Assembly: GCF_001054325.1 (NCBI RefSeq)
Contig: NZ_JVVM01000026.1
Location: 62,001 to 126,000 of the forward strand
Length of the DNA: 64,000 bases
Source: Corynebacterium vitaeruminis
GTDB taxonomy: Bacteria > Actinomycetota > Actinomycetes > Mycobacteriales > Mycobacteriaceae
Direction of reading: 5' to 3'
In this document: positions 35,578-45,027 of the stretch, piece by piece
How the letters are laid out: each line of letters starts with the position of its first letter
How positions within the stretch are numbered: position 1 is the first letter of the stretch
The notes under the pieces: generated by a model
What the model was told of the DNA's origin: nothing
The model's database searches: none
What the model saw: the letters and a program-made list of their open reading frames with translations, nothing else
Translations under genes and position numbers: made by a program

Positions 35578-38500
35578 CTACAGAGCTTGAATCGTGTCGG
35601 CCAACTCGTCATCGCGGCGATGGCGCAGGCGCGACACCGTCTTGCGGCGAGGTGCATCGGCGGGCAGGCCGAGCTGCCTATTGATAGCCGCGAGCACAGC
35701 ATCGACATCGAGCTCCGCAGCATTACCCTCAGCAGAGAGCTCCGCAGCGAACTCCTCATCGAGACCGAAAGCGTTGACCAGCGCTGCCAGGCCTTCCGCG
35801 TCAGGGTTTTCCGCGGGTGCACGCGTGATGTCGAAAGTGTCGCCGAAGTGAACCCACACGCGCTCGCCCTCGGCCAGCTGCATATCGTTGACGAAGCGGG
35901 AAATCGTCGACATCGACGTGTTGGTGCGCCCCACAGCAATCCGCTGGTCACCCAACCTCGATGGCAACAGCTTCTCATCCCCGTAGCCCAGACCGTACAT
36001 GCCCGCGATGCCAGCGGGGATAGCGCTTCCCGAGCCACGCATATGATCGCGGTTAATGGTCAGCAGCAGGCACCACTGCCCATCGCGTAAGTAGAGATCG
36101 CGGGATTCCTCCGGCGTGGCATCGATTGGTTCCATTTCTTCGTCCGAGCGCTTACGAACGTAGCCGTCTTCCACCACGAACTCACCACCTGCGGCGTAGG
36201 TGCGCACGGAGTTTTCAGATACTCCAAACGCGGTCGCACCCGCAATGACGTCGTCAAGCAAAACGCCATCCTGCCCCTGTGCGACGGCATCATCAATGCG
36301 TCGGGAGATGTAGTCGGCGATCGTCGTCCACTCTTCCAACTCCCACTGCGCCAGCGCCCACGTGCCCGGCGCGCACCGCTTGGCCCGCGGATCAAGCGCC
36401 AGACGGCCGTCGATACCGCGCGAGTTCCGGTCGGTGATAACGGCGGCGATGTCGTCGATGTGCATCGGCTTGCCACGGTGCGCGAGCAACGCCACTGCCC
36501 TATCGCTTACCGACGTGACCTTGGTAAACAGGTGACCTTCGAAGATCTTGTACCCGGTACGCTGGGCGATCCACTCGCGCACGGTTGCCTCGGGGAGGTC
36601 GAGCTCGGACACTAATTCGGGCAGTGGAGCGATGCCGAAGTCATCGGTGAGCTGCTCGACAGCGGTGGCGAATTTGTCCTCGAACCCGTTGGCGATGAAC
36701 CATTCGCCCTCAATGCCCCACTGTGCCTGGGGCACAGCAGCGCCCGCGGTGCCGGTGAGGTTGACCAGGTTCAGCAGCGGTGCGGACATCCCGTCGGGAA
36801 CGGTGAACAGGCCTGGCATCTCGTTGCGGAGTCGACTGATTCTAGCCAACGGCGCGTAGCGGTGGAAGATACCGGTGCGGAGAATCTCGCAGTTGGGGCC
36901 GGCATCGGCCATCGATGTCAGCAACGCGGATTCGAGCTGCCGGACACGTTCGCGGGTAACACCGAATTGCTGACCAAGCTGATCCAGGGTGGCACCGTCG
37001 AGGAGGCGGCGGTTGAGGATTACTGGAAAGCGTTCATCCTGGTCAGCGATGCGCTGGATTTCCCGTTCCGCGCCGGTGAGGATGTCTGGGACTCGGTCAT
37101 TGAGGCTTGCCACTTGTTCGCGCACGGCTTCCGGAACGTAGGCCTTGTCCTCTGTTGCGGCGAGGATGCGATTCGATGCGCCGGTGATCGCCAACCAATC
37201 CAGCAGTACCGAAGTGTCGGGAGCTGTGGTGTCGTCCCAGCTAATGCCGAAGTCTCCGGTGTTGTCGAATGGGTTGTCCGCACTGTAGTCCGTGCTGTAT
37301 CCGGCGGTGTAATCCACGCTGTCATCGCCCGGTTTTTCTGCAGTGTTTTCCTCGGACTGAGCACTGTTTATCAGTGACGAAACAACGTCACCAATGTCTT
37401 TGACCTCGCCTGCTTCAAACTCGTCGAAAGCGTGCGTGACAGCATCTGCGACCAGCTTTTGGACCCGCACACGACCGTAGCCTTTTAGATCCTGTAGGTC
37501 CCGAACTGTAAGCTCACGAATCAGACGGTCGCGTAGAGAGGTGTCCTTGACCTGCGGTTCAGCCAGACCCAGCTTGGTTAAAACACGCTGCCATTCTGGG
37601 CTCTCTGGAAATACCACGAAGTTCATGTACGGCGACAGCCCTGTTAGACGCGAGGTCCGGTGATCCTTAATCCACGCCTGCGCGATTCCCAGAACATCTT
37701 CGCCGATTCCGCTGAAGTCCCTATCGGTAAGCCACGGGAAAATTGTGGTGAGGTCCCGCAGCTCTGAGATGGGATCGCTGCCCGTGGTTTCCTCACTGTC
37801 AGTGGTGGCTGAAGTGCCTGTGTTGGTTGATGCGTCTGTGCTGACCGAACTATCGGCGGTTGTTGTGTCGGCGGCAGCTGTTGTATCGGCCATGGTCTCC
37901 GGATGCGGCCCGTCGTCCGCTTCGCGCACCTGGTCCGCGAGATTCTGTTCGGCGCTGCGCTTTTGCGCAGCATTCAGCTCTGCCAGCGCATGAGCAAAAG
38001 TCACCTCATCGACAATAGGAATGCCCAGTGCACGCGCCTTTTTCGCTTTCCCCGACTGCGTGTGCACATCCGCGGCAACAAGAACCACAGAAGCCTTGAT
38101 GACTCCACCAACGTCGAGGCCAGCAGCACGGGCGCGTGCTTCCCAGACCTCTCGCGGGGTTGCCATAGCCCCGGTAAAAGTCACGCGATCACCGGGGCGA
38201 AGTTGCAGTTTTCGTGCAGAAGTGACCAAATCTTCCACACGCTCACGCTCGATGTTGAGCTCTCCGGCGATATGGATAAGCCAGCGACGCTCCTGCTCAG
38301 TTACGACGCCATCGGCCCAGGCCTGCACAATGAGCTGCTGCAGGTATTGCTCGTGCAGAATATTGACATCATCTGCGCTCAGGCCATGCTCGGCGGCAAT
38401 ACCGTGCAGCTTGGCCAGCTCTCGCATGTCCAGCCGCCCATCGACCATCGCTTGGACCAGGAAGCCAATGTACTGGTCCGAGGCCTCATCACCAGTTCGC

Positions 38501-39291
38501 GGCACGTGCTGCGTGAGTGCCTTTAGCCACTGCTTCTCAGAAGCTTGTTCGCCTGTGCTTTCCTGCAGCGCAACTCCAAAGGTTGCATCTGCAGCAGTAC
38601 TTGCAGCGACCGAACCTGCAGCGCTTACGTCCCCAAAACCAGGCGCATCATTGCGTTCGAGAAGTGGCACGTCGGAAATATGCAATTGTGCCAACTGCGC
38701 TGGCGCAAAATAGAGCGGCTCAGCATAACTCGCGATGTCGGGACGAGCCTGCATAAAGCGCTGGAAAACAGTTGCTGTCGCCTCGGCATCCGCAAGTGCT
38801 GTATGTTCCGCCGAGTTTTCAATACCCATGATGCTGAGCACATTTTTTAGTGAAACAGGCTGGCCAGGCATAAACTGCCGAGCCAGCACCATAGTGTCCA
38901 GCAACCAATTGCCGTCGGCAAGCTCGACGCCGAGGCGCCCGAACTCGTTGGTCAGGAACTTGTACTCAAAGGCGATATTGTGGGCGACAACAATGCGGCC
39001 GTTGAGAACATCGGCGAAGCGGCGCGCCACATGCTCGAACGTGGGTGCGCCGACTAAATCAGTGGGCGTAATACCGTGGACATCTGAGTTATCGAAACCC
39101 CGGTTCGGCTGCACCAGTGTGCGCCAGGTCCGCTCAACACGGCAGTCCGCGCCCAAGAGCACCACACCAATTTCAATCACTCTGTCGTGCCGGGAAAAAC
39201 CCGTTGTCTCAAAGTCCAAGACCGCAAAGCCGGGCCTGCTACCGGTAGGCCTCATCGCTTGAAAGAAATTGCTAGGCGGAATGGATGTCAT
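35578..39291 (-). CDS. Multidomain DEDDh exonuclease / TerB / BRCT / sigma-4-like HTH protein
   Basis: 1237 residues, continuous. Residues 20-178: DnaQ-type exonuclease with DFETTG (Asp26, Glu28), HNIAFEYKFL (Glu109 where Asp is usual) and HTALADAEAT (His163, Asp168). 262-355: helical TerB-like repeat. 366-440: BRCT-like domain (GDRVTFTGAMATPREVWEAR). 455-506: Ser/Thr/Asp linker. 507-640: helical region with KGYGRVRVQKL (HhH-like). 764-790: sigma-70 region-4-like helix-turn-helix (GATLDQLGQQFGVTRERVRQ). 925-1048: winged-helix-like segments. 1065-1160: a further globular domain with RGSGSAIPAGIAGMYGLG. Probably cytoplasmic DNA metabolism; actual role unknown. GGAG precedes the start at 39291. 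Confidence 0.85.
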   Translation of the reverse strand: MTSIPPSNFFQAMRPTGSRPGFAVLDFETTGFSRHDRVIEIGVVLLGADCRVERTWRTLVQPNRGFDNSDVHGITPTDLVGAPTFEHVARRFADVLNGRIVVAHNIAFEYKFLTNEFGRLGVELADGNWLLDTMVLARQFMPGQPVSLKNVLSIMGIENSAEHTALADAEATATVFQRFMQARPDIASYAEPLYFAPAQLAQLHISDVPLLERNDAPGFGDVSAAGSVAASTAADATFGVALQESTGEQASEKQWLKALTQHVPRTGDEASDQYIGFLVQAMVDGRLDMRELAKLHGIAAEHGLSADDVNILHEQYLQQLIVQAWADGVVTEQERRWLIHIAGELNIERERVEDLVTSARKLQLRPGDRVTFTGAMATPREVWEARARAAGLDVGGVIKASVVLVAADVHTQSGKAKKARALGIPIVDEVTFAHALAELNAAQKRSAEQNLADQVREADDGPHPETMADTTAAADTTTADSSVSTDASTNTGTSATTDSEETTGSDPISELRDLTTIFPWLTDRDFSGIGEDVLGIAQAWIKDHRTSRLTGLSPYMNFVVFPESPEWQRVLTKLGLAEPQVKDTSLRDRLIRELTVRDLQDLKGYGRVRVQKLVADAVTHAFDEFEAGEVKDIGDVVSSLINSAQSEENTAEKPGDDSVDYTAGYSTDYSADNPFDNTGDFGISWDDTTAPDTSVLLDWLAITGASNRILAATEDKAYVPEAVREQVASLNDRVPDILTGAEREIQRIADQDERFPVILNRRLLDGATLDQLGQQFGVTRERVRQLESALLTSMADAGPNCEILRTGIFHRYAPLARISRLRNEMPGLFTVPDGMSAPLLNLVNLTGTAGAAVPQAQWGIEGEWFIANGFEDKFATAVEQLTDDFGIAPLPELVSELDLPEATVREWIAQRTGYKIFEGHLFTKVTSVSDRAVALLAHRGKPMHIDDIAAVITDRNSRGIDGRLALDPRAKRCAPGTWALAQWELEEWTTIADYISRRIDDAVAQGQDGVLLDDVIAGATAFGVSENSVRTYAAGGEFVVEDGYVRKRSDEEMEPIDATPEESRDLYLRDGQWCLLLTINRDHMRGSGSAIPAGIAGMYGLGYGDEKLLPSRLGDQRIAVGRTNTSMSTISRFVNDMQLAEGERVWVHFGDTFDITRAPAENPDAEGLAALVNAFGLDEEFAAELSAEGNAAELDVDAVLAAINRQLGLPADAPRRKTVSRLRHRRDDELADTIQAL

Positions 39292-39373
39292 TGGACGCGG
39301 ACTCCGTTTCTTTCGGGGAGATTCACATCATATGCTGGCAGCTCTTAGGCTGACAGGCGAACGGTGCCGGCGG

Positions 39374-39946
39374 TTACAATCCCCGCGAGAGGTTCCAGCG
39401 TAGAACCGCGGGTCGGTCATGGTAGCGACCAAGCACGGACAGGGATGCGGTATTCAATGGGAAGGACTGGCCAAGTGCAATGGGCAGTTCCAACCAGGCC
39501 GTGGTGAGTGCACGCAGCGAGTGGCCGTGTGCGAACAAAATCGCCTTGTCTTCACCCGATTCGCGCACCCTTTTGACCACGCGCTCAACGCGCTCACGGA
39601 CTTCCTCCGCGGTTTCGCCATTGGGCACACCGTGAGTCCAAATCTGCCAGTCGGGAACAGTCTTCTGCACTTCCTTCGAGGTAATCCCCTCGTAGTCGCC
39701 GTAGAACCATTCCGCGAGATCCTCTTCGACTTCGAAGTCGTGGAACCCCGCCAATCGAGCGGTCTCCTGGGCGCGCTGACGGGGTGATGCCAGCACTAGC
39801 CCAAAGCCCTTCGGATCCAGCCAGCCGTTGAGGGCCTTGGCTTCTTCCCGACCGTTGTCAGTCAGCGGAAGATCAGTTACCGATGTGTGCTGCCCAGTGC
39901 GCGACCACTCAGTTTCACCGTGCCGCACGAGATATAAATCAGTCAT
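39374..39946 (-). CDS. Histidine phosphatase family protein (phosphoglycerate-mutase-like)
   Basis: 190 residues. YLVRHGETEW places the phosphorylated His at residue 9, and FAHGHSLRAL holds the second His. Asp/Glu acid region at EWFYGDYEG. The short length and absence of the mutase insert point to a phosphatase rather than a glycolytic mutase. A cytoplasmic enzyme with unknown substrate. Independent of the large upstream fusion gene (82-base gap). Confidence 0.9.
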   Translation of the reverse strand: MTDLYLVRHGETEWSRTGQHTSVTDLPLTDNGREEAKALNGWLDPKGFGLVLASPRQRAQETARLAGFHDFEVEEDLAEWFYGDYEGITSKEVQKTVPDWQIWTHGVPNGETAEEVRERVERVVKRVRESGEDKAILFAHGHSLRALTTAWLELPIALGQSFPLNTASLSVLGRYHDRPAVLRWNLSRGL

Positions 39947-39995
39947 AGTTCCAGCTTAGGCTTATTTGAAAATGCTGTTAGCCGCGGTAACCCTG

Positions 39996-40997
39996 CTAGC
40001 CCATCACGGGGTCACGGACTTCCAAGCCACGCTCCGGATCCTCACACACCGTTACCGCTCCCAACTCCTCAGACCTCGCCGCCGTCGGAGAGCTACAGGT
40101 CCAGTCCCCTACTTGAGCGGTCAGGGTGTTGCCACCGCCCTCAGTGTCCTTGATTGCGTCGTACCGATCCAACACATCCATGGCCTCAGCGCAGGTCATC
40201 TCACCCTTGACCACTTCCGCCAGACGATGGCCCTCCATGGCACCGCACATCATCGGCCCCTGAACAAGTGCATCCGTGCCCTGGCTGTAGCCCCTCGCTG
40301 GCTCACTCCCCTGGGCCATGAGTTCCTCGACGGAATCGAAAACCTTGCCGGAGGTGCGAATATTCCTGTCCTTGCCTTCGATGGCAAAGGCCGCGTTATC
40401 CGACTGACACACCAGCTTGTTCGCATCCGTCTTCGCACACGCAGCGGTGCCGAAGCTCGTCCATTGGCCGTCGTCAAGCTCTTCCTGAGCCGGCGGTACC
40501 CCTTCGACGAGCGTGTACGCGGCACCTGAAGTATTCAGCATGATTGCGCCCGGCGACTGTGGTGGGAACGGCGGAACCTCCACGTCGGGAATCGACGAAT
40601 CAGCCTTACCGATGCACGTCACCGCGCCGTCTGAGTAGAAACACTCGCTCTTTTTCCCGTCTAGCGTGACGTAGAACGCCTTGATTCCGTTCTGGCTAAA
40701 CCGCTGAACGTCAATTTTCTGGTAGGCGCTTTCATCAAATCCGATGCTGTCGGCGCTTGTCCCCTTCGTCGGCGACGGCATCTTCGGATTATCGCCCTCG
40801 CTTGCCGACGTCGATTGCGACTGCACCTCACTCTGATCATTGTTGCTTTGTGATGCGGCGGCATCTTCGGAATCTGAAGATGAGCAGCCGACGAGAGTTC
40901 CGAGCATGACAACAGCAAGGCCCGCGGTCATCCGAAACATCGCACTGCGACTGGATCGAATAGGACTCGCGGGCATCTGGTTTTGGGTGACTGACAT
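39996..40997 (-). CDS. Cys-rich lipoprotein, unknown function
   Basis: 333 residues with a long basic N-region, hydrophobic segment and lipobox GTLVGCSSS, then a Ser/Gln/Asp-rich linker of about 45 residues. Two repeated-looking Cys-containing parts follow: ECFYSDGAVTCIG and AACAKTDANKLVCQSD in the first, MMCGAMEGHR, GEMTCAEAMDVLDRY, DWTCSSPTAAR and VTVCEDPERG in the second. Even Cys numbers suggest disulfides outside the membrane. The pattern recurs in actinobacterial lipoproteins of unknown role. Not assigned. Confidence 0.75.
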   Translation of the reverse strand: MSVTQNQMPASPIRSSRSAMFRMTAGLAVVMLGTLVGCSSSDSEDAAASQSNNDQSEVQSQSTSASEGDNPKMPSPTKGTSADSIGFDESAYQKIDVQRFSQNGIKAFYVTLDGKKSECFYSDGAVTCIGKADSSIPDVEVPPFPPQSPGAIMLNTSGAAYTLVEGVPPAQEELDDGQWTSFGTAACAKTDANKLVCQSDNAAFAIEGKDRNIRTSGKVFDSVEELMAQGSEPARGYSQGTDALVQGPMMCGAMEGHRLAEVVKGEMTCAEAMDVLDRYDAIKDTEGGGNTLTAQVGDWTCSSPTAARSEELGAVTVCEDPERGLEVRDPVMG

Positions 40998-41115
40998 GAA
41001 ATCAGCTTATCGCCGAACGAATCGGCTGGCTTGTTGTTTGCCGTATTTAACGGATGCGACGGTACCGCGGCTGCCATGGCCCGAGTTCGGTCACCATCAG
41101 CTGCCGCGACTACGA

Positions 41116-42699
41116 CTACGAGCGTTGCTTAAGTGCCTCCACTGCACGGTCGGCGAGCTCCTCGCCAGCACCGTCGTATAGGTAGACAGCCATGTCAGCA
41201 CCAACGTTAAGAAGCTGGCTCTTAAACCGCTGCACCTTGGTGGTAGTCGCAACTACAGCCTCGGTGTCTTGCTTACGGATGTTCTGAATCATGGTGTAGG
41301 TTTCAGCGTGCTCAGACAGCGCCAGCACGTACAGCGCTGGTTTCTTCTCCAGCTCGATGTGGTGCCAGAGCTCTGGGTCTGTCACATCGCCTGGGATGAC
41401 CTGGTAGCCCTGCTCACGCAGCTTTTCGATGCGATCCTCATCGAAGTCAACGCCGAAGACGTTCATGCCGTACTCATTAACCAACCTGCCGTAGACACCA
41501 ACGCCGACTCGCCCCATACCCATGATGAGAGCATCGGCGTTATCAATAATGACCTTTGCCTCTTCTGGCACCAGGCGGTCCTCTGGGGTTTCTGGGACGA
41601 ACTTCTGCAGGAAGTTGACAATCTTGTCTTCGTGCGGGGCCATCAGCGAGCTGGCAATGAAGCTACCCGCCACGGCGACCGCCATGATCGAGGTCCACTC
41701 ATCGGGCAGAATGTCCTGCTGTGTCGCAGCCGCCATGACAATCAGACCGAACTCCGAGTAGTTACTCAGCGTCAGTCCCGCCAATGCACTCGTGCGCAGC
41801 GACAGTCCCATGCGCTTGAGAATCCAGATGAAGATAGTAGCCTTGAACACCAGGAACAGCACCATAATCGCAGCGATGACGTAGCCGCCCGCGCTTGGCA
41901 GACCACCGAGACCAATCTCGATAAAGAACGCGACCAGCAGCAGCTCACGGATACTAATCAGAGCTTCCGACAGACGGTCAGAAATCGGGTGCGAGGACAG
42001 CAGAATACCGGCAACCAAGGACCCCAGCGAGCCGGACAGCCCTGCCAGCTCGAAAGCCGAGTACGCGGCCACAGCAATACCAATGCCGGTGAGAACCAGC
42101 AGCTCAGTGCGGAACATGCGGTTGGGAAGACGCGCCGCCAGCGGACGGATGAAGAACAACAGTGGTAGAGCCAGCGCCCACAGCTCCGGGGTCTTACCCG
42201 ACGATGCCACCAGCACACCAACCGCAATGATGTCCTGCAGAATGAGCACACCAATCGCGATGCGGCCAATAGCCGAAGCACCGCGGTTCTGCTCCTCCAA
42301 GTGGCTCATCACAAACACCGTCGACGAGAAGGAAGTCGCAATGCCGATGTAAATCAACGCAGTCACCGACAGCCCGGTGAGCTCACGCAGCGGCAAGAAA
42401 CTGGCGACACCGAATAGCGCGGCAAAAACTACCGTGTTTAAAAACGCGTGGCCCAACCCCGAAAAGACCACTCGCGGCGCCACGATATCCTTCGGATTTA
42501 GCTTCAGACCAATCGTGAACAGCAAGGTGGTAACACCGAGCTCGGCCAGCGAATCAATGAACGGGATTTCCTCGAGCCCCATTGCATGAACGGCAAAACC
42601 GGCCCCAAGGAAACCAATCAGCGGCGGCAGCCGAAGCAACGACGCACCGAGTCCGCCGATAATCGAAAACAGTATTGCTGTTAGGTATACGGATTCCAC
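41116..42699 (-). CDS. Kef-type cation:proton antiporter (CPA2) with TrkA-N domain
   Basis: 527 residues. About 12 membrane spans (1-370). Typical CPA2 segments are LPPLIGFLGAGFAVHAMGLE, GIATSFSSTVFVMSHLEEQ and IGVLILQDIIAVGVLV (with the Gln-Asp pair). The C-terminal Rossmann domain (about 385-510) begins ALIMGMGRVGVGVYGRLVNE, a TrkA-N/RCK nucleotide-binding motif. Probably exchanges K+ or Na+ for protons under nucleotide or glutathione-like control. Starts at ATG 42699. The 116 bases to the lipoprotein and 91 bases to the ankyrin gene hold no obvious signal. Confidence 0.93.
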   Translation of the reverse strand: MESVYLTAILFSIIGGLGASLLRLPPLIGFLGAGFAVHAMGLEEIPFIDSLAELGVTTLLFTIGLKLNPKDIVAPRVVFSGLGHAFLNTVVFAALFGVASFLPLRELTGLSVTALIYIGIATSFSSTVFVMSHLEEQNRGASAIGRIAIGVLILQDIIAVGVLVASSGKTPELWALALPLLFFIRPLAARLPNRMFRTELLVLTGIGIAVAAYSAFELAGLSGSLGSLVAGILLSSHPISDRLSEALISIRELLLVAFFIEIGLGGLPSAGGYVIAAIMVLFLVFKATIFIWILKRMGLSLRTSALAGLTLSNYSEFGLIVMAAATQQDILPDEWTSIMAVAVAGSFIASSLMAPHEDKIVNFLQKFVPETPEDRLVPEEAKVIIDNADALIMGMGRVGVGVYGRLVNEYGMNVFGVDFDEDRIEKLREQGYQVIPGDVTDPELWHHIELEKKPALYVLALSEHAETYTMIQNIRKQDTEAVVATTTKVQRFKSQLLNVGADMAVYLYDGAGEELADRAVEALKQRS

Positions 42700-42790
42700 C
42701 CATCAAAGATAACGGCTGACACTACCGATTGATGCAGTGGCTAACCATTAACAGATTTTTAACACCAAACCGGGGTTAGCTTCTTGGGAG

Positions 42791-43807
42791 TTAGCGCCGG
42801 TACGGGACCTCGCCCAACGCAATCGGCTGCGGGTGCTCTGTAACCCACTCGATTGTCGCCTCCGTCAGCGCATCAATGTCCGCCTCACCAGCTTTACACT
42901 GCTTCACGACGGCCATTGCACCCTCGGCAGCCCCAACCGTCTCCAGCCAGAAGTCGGTCATCTTGGCATAGTCTTCGTCCCAGTTGACATAGCCCATCTC
43001 CAGGGCCTCGTACCCGAGCCGGCCAACAATGCGAATAACTTCGCCCTGCACAATCGCGGCTGGGCCACCACCCGGCACTAGGTAGTTCCAGAGATATCGG
43101 AACTGGCCATTGGTTGACTTATCTGCAGGGACAATGATGTCGCTGTGACCATCGTGAGGCGTGACCACCTGCGGATGTTCCGCACCGACGCGCTCGTAGA
43201 GACGATCCATGACCGGCTGGTACTCGTTGCGCGCCTTGTCTGACAGGCGGTTGTAGCGGCGACCGAACTTAGTGAACTCTTCGCGGGCTTCGTCGTCGAT
43301 TTCCGACCCAGCGTCCAGAAGTACCTCGATACTCTCCAGGACTCGACTGAGAGCATCGGTATCGGCGGCAGCGACAGCCTCTTTGAACGCTGTCCGGCCG
43401 TGACCGAGGCGGTTCTCGCGGTGGAGGTCAGCGCCGTTTTCCAGCAGAAACGCAATGGCCTTGGGCTGATGGCTCTTCGCAGCCATGAAAAGCGGCGGAT
43501 GGGCGCCAGCTTCGATGTCTGCACCGCATTCAAGCAGAATCTTCATCTTGTCGATGTCGCCCCGACTTGCGTGCTCTGCCAGGGCGGTTTTACCGAAGCG
43601 GTTCTCGGTGTTGACGTCGAGCCCCTGGTCGATTAGCCAGCGCATGAGCTCCGGAGGGGTGCCACGGAGCGCCAGTGCAGTGTCCTTGCTGTATCCGAAA
43701 ACTGCGTTGAGTGCGCAAGCGTCATAGACGGCCTTCAGCGCATCCATGTCACCGGCTTCGAGCAGCTCTTCGAAATCTTCGACCAGTTTCTTCCGCTTCC
43801 GTGGCAT
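42791..43807 (-). CDS. Ankyrin-repeat protein
   Basis: 338 residues, beginning with a basic MPRKRKK. Three ankyrin repeats near 40-150: LRGTPPELMRWLIDQGLDVN, FGKTALAEHASRGDIDKMKI with LLECGADIEAG, and PPLFMAAKSHQPKAIAFLLE followed by NGADLHREN. The C-terminal half is helical and Trp-containing (YVNWDEDYAKMTDFW). No signal peptide, so a cytoplasmic protein-interaction role is likely. Divergent from the GIY-YIG gene, with overlapping promoter space. Confidence 0.85.
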   Translation of the reverse strand: MPRKRKKLVEDFEELLEAGDMDALKAVYDACALNAVFGYSKDTALALRGTPPELMRWLIDQGLDVNTENRFGKTALAEHASRGDIDKMKILLECGADIEAGAHPPLFMAAKSHQPKAIAFLLENGADLHRENRLGHGRTAFKEAVAAADTDALSRVLESIEVLLDAGSEIDDEAREEFTKFGRRYNRLSDKARNEYQPVMDRLYERVGAEHPQVVTPHDGHSDIIVPADKSTNGQFRYLWNYLVPGGGPAAIVQGEVIRIVGRLGYEALEMGYVNWDEDYAKMTDFWLETVGAAEGAMAVVKQCKAGEADIDALTEATIEWVTEHPQPIALGEVPYRR

Positions 43808-43967
43808 GGAGTCTGCCCTTTCTCCAGTCTTGCTAGCAACACACTGTGGTTTGCCAAAGGTTCTCTGGAAGATGAAAATTCGTTGTTATGCACGCAGACT
43901 AACGGAAGTCGGAGAGATTGGCGCGAGGTTACGTACAGAAGAATTGCTGCCCATAAAATCAATATCT

Positions 43968-44984
43968 ATGAAGCCTGCAGGTGAGAACGTCGTTTTCAAA
44001 CGCTGGGAACTAGAACCTGGCATGAGCATTAGCTCACTAATTAGTCGCCAACGACGCGGAATCTATATTCTCGAGTTCGCCGATGGCTGTCGATATGTCG
44101 GCCAATCAGTAAATGTTGTCAGCCGCTTTGCAACACATGTCCACGGATCGTCCCACCACGAAGGATGGGACGACGTTGTAGCAATTCAGTTCCGCGAGAT
44201 GCCAGCGGGAAATCTTGACGAAGCGGAATACCAAGAAATTTATAGGCAAAAATCGCTTGGCTTTGAGCTACGGAACAAGGTTTTCAACCTTGGCCATAAC
44301 CAGCCCTCAAAATTTGATGATGCTGTCACCGTTGAAGAGCAGCGACACTGGGCACTCGGCCACGGTAACTACAAGCTTGAGAACTTAGAATTGCGCATTT
44401 CTGGCGCACCTTCGACCTCAAGCAAACTTCGTTCCAAGGTTCCAACCTTAATAACCAATGAGACCTATACCGCCGTGTTAGATGATCTCGCTTTTTGCCT
44501 AAGCCACATAGTCCCCGATGCAGTGAAACTGGAATTTACGTACTGGACAATCTCTGACTACCCAAGTACTTCGGGCGGACGATTCGCGACACTCAATGTC
44601 GGCAACCTCGAACTAGCTTATTTTCCTAGATTCTTTTTCGATGATCCAGAAGGACGCATCGCAGACATGCACCAGCTTGTAATTTTTAATCTGCCTTCAT
44701 GCGTGCTCGACCGGAGTTACGATAACGCCATAATCAGAAGTGAGCATTCCTGGATATATTTCGAACGACGTTTTTACAGGCTAATTGACACAGTGGGCGT
44801 CGAGATGCCTATCGGAACGCTCCGTGAATTCTTTAATACCGAACCTGATCTACTGATAGACGCGCGCCAATTCGTCATTAACCTCATGCGAAACAGTGGA
44901 TCCGGAAAGTTTCGCCGCTGGCACAGCCAGGCTCTTTCAACTGAGGTATTTCAACACTGTCGTGCCCTGAAGGAAAAACAATAA
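43968..44984 (+). CDS. GIY-YIG nuclease-like protein
   Basis: 338 residues from ATG 43968. TAAAAT (a good -10) ends 8 bases before it, suggesting a leaderless transcript; ATG 43872 (370 residues) is the alternative. Residues about 28-65 read RGIYILEFADGCRYVGQSVN, then VVSRFATHVHG: the GIY-YIG core with YVGQS, the catalytic Arg and the HxxG region. The conserved Glu may be in NLDEAEYQEI. The remaining 230 residues are unrecognised. Base composition is visibly less GC-rich than the neighbours, with AAT/ATA/TTA codons more frequent, as in transferred genes. Might be a mobile or defence nuclease. Confidence 0.75.
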   Translation: MKPAGENVVFKRWELEPGMSISSLISRQRRGIYILEFADGCRYVGQSVNVVSRFATHVHGSSHHEGWDDVVAIQFREMPAGNLDEAEYQEIYRQKSLGFELRNKVFNLGHNQPSKFDDAVTVEEQRHWALGHGNYKLENLELRISGAPSTSSKLRSKVPTLITNETYTAVLDDLAFCLSHIVPDAVKLEFTYWTISDYPSTSGGRFATLNVGNLELAYFPRFFFDDPEGRIADMHQLVIFNLPSCVLDRSYDNAIIRSEHSWIYFERRFYRLIDTVGVEMPIGTLREFFNTEPDLLIDARQFVINLMRNSGSGKFRRWHSQALSTEVFQHCRALKEKQ

Positions 44985-45027
44985 GCTGTCTGAAAGCATG
45001 ACAGCATCGCACCCAAAACTAGACAGT

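Noticed and set aside
35578..39291. Possible assembly fusion or frameshift joining separate genes into the 1237-residue protein
   Set aside because: The frame is continuous, with linker regions of plausible composition and no internal start with a better ribosome-binding site; similar large proteins appear to occur in other actinobacteria.
41269..42168. Plus-strand frame opposite the Kef antiporter
   Set aside because: Gln/His/Arg-rich antisense artefact of a membrane protein gene.
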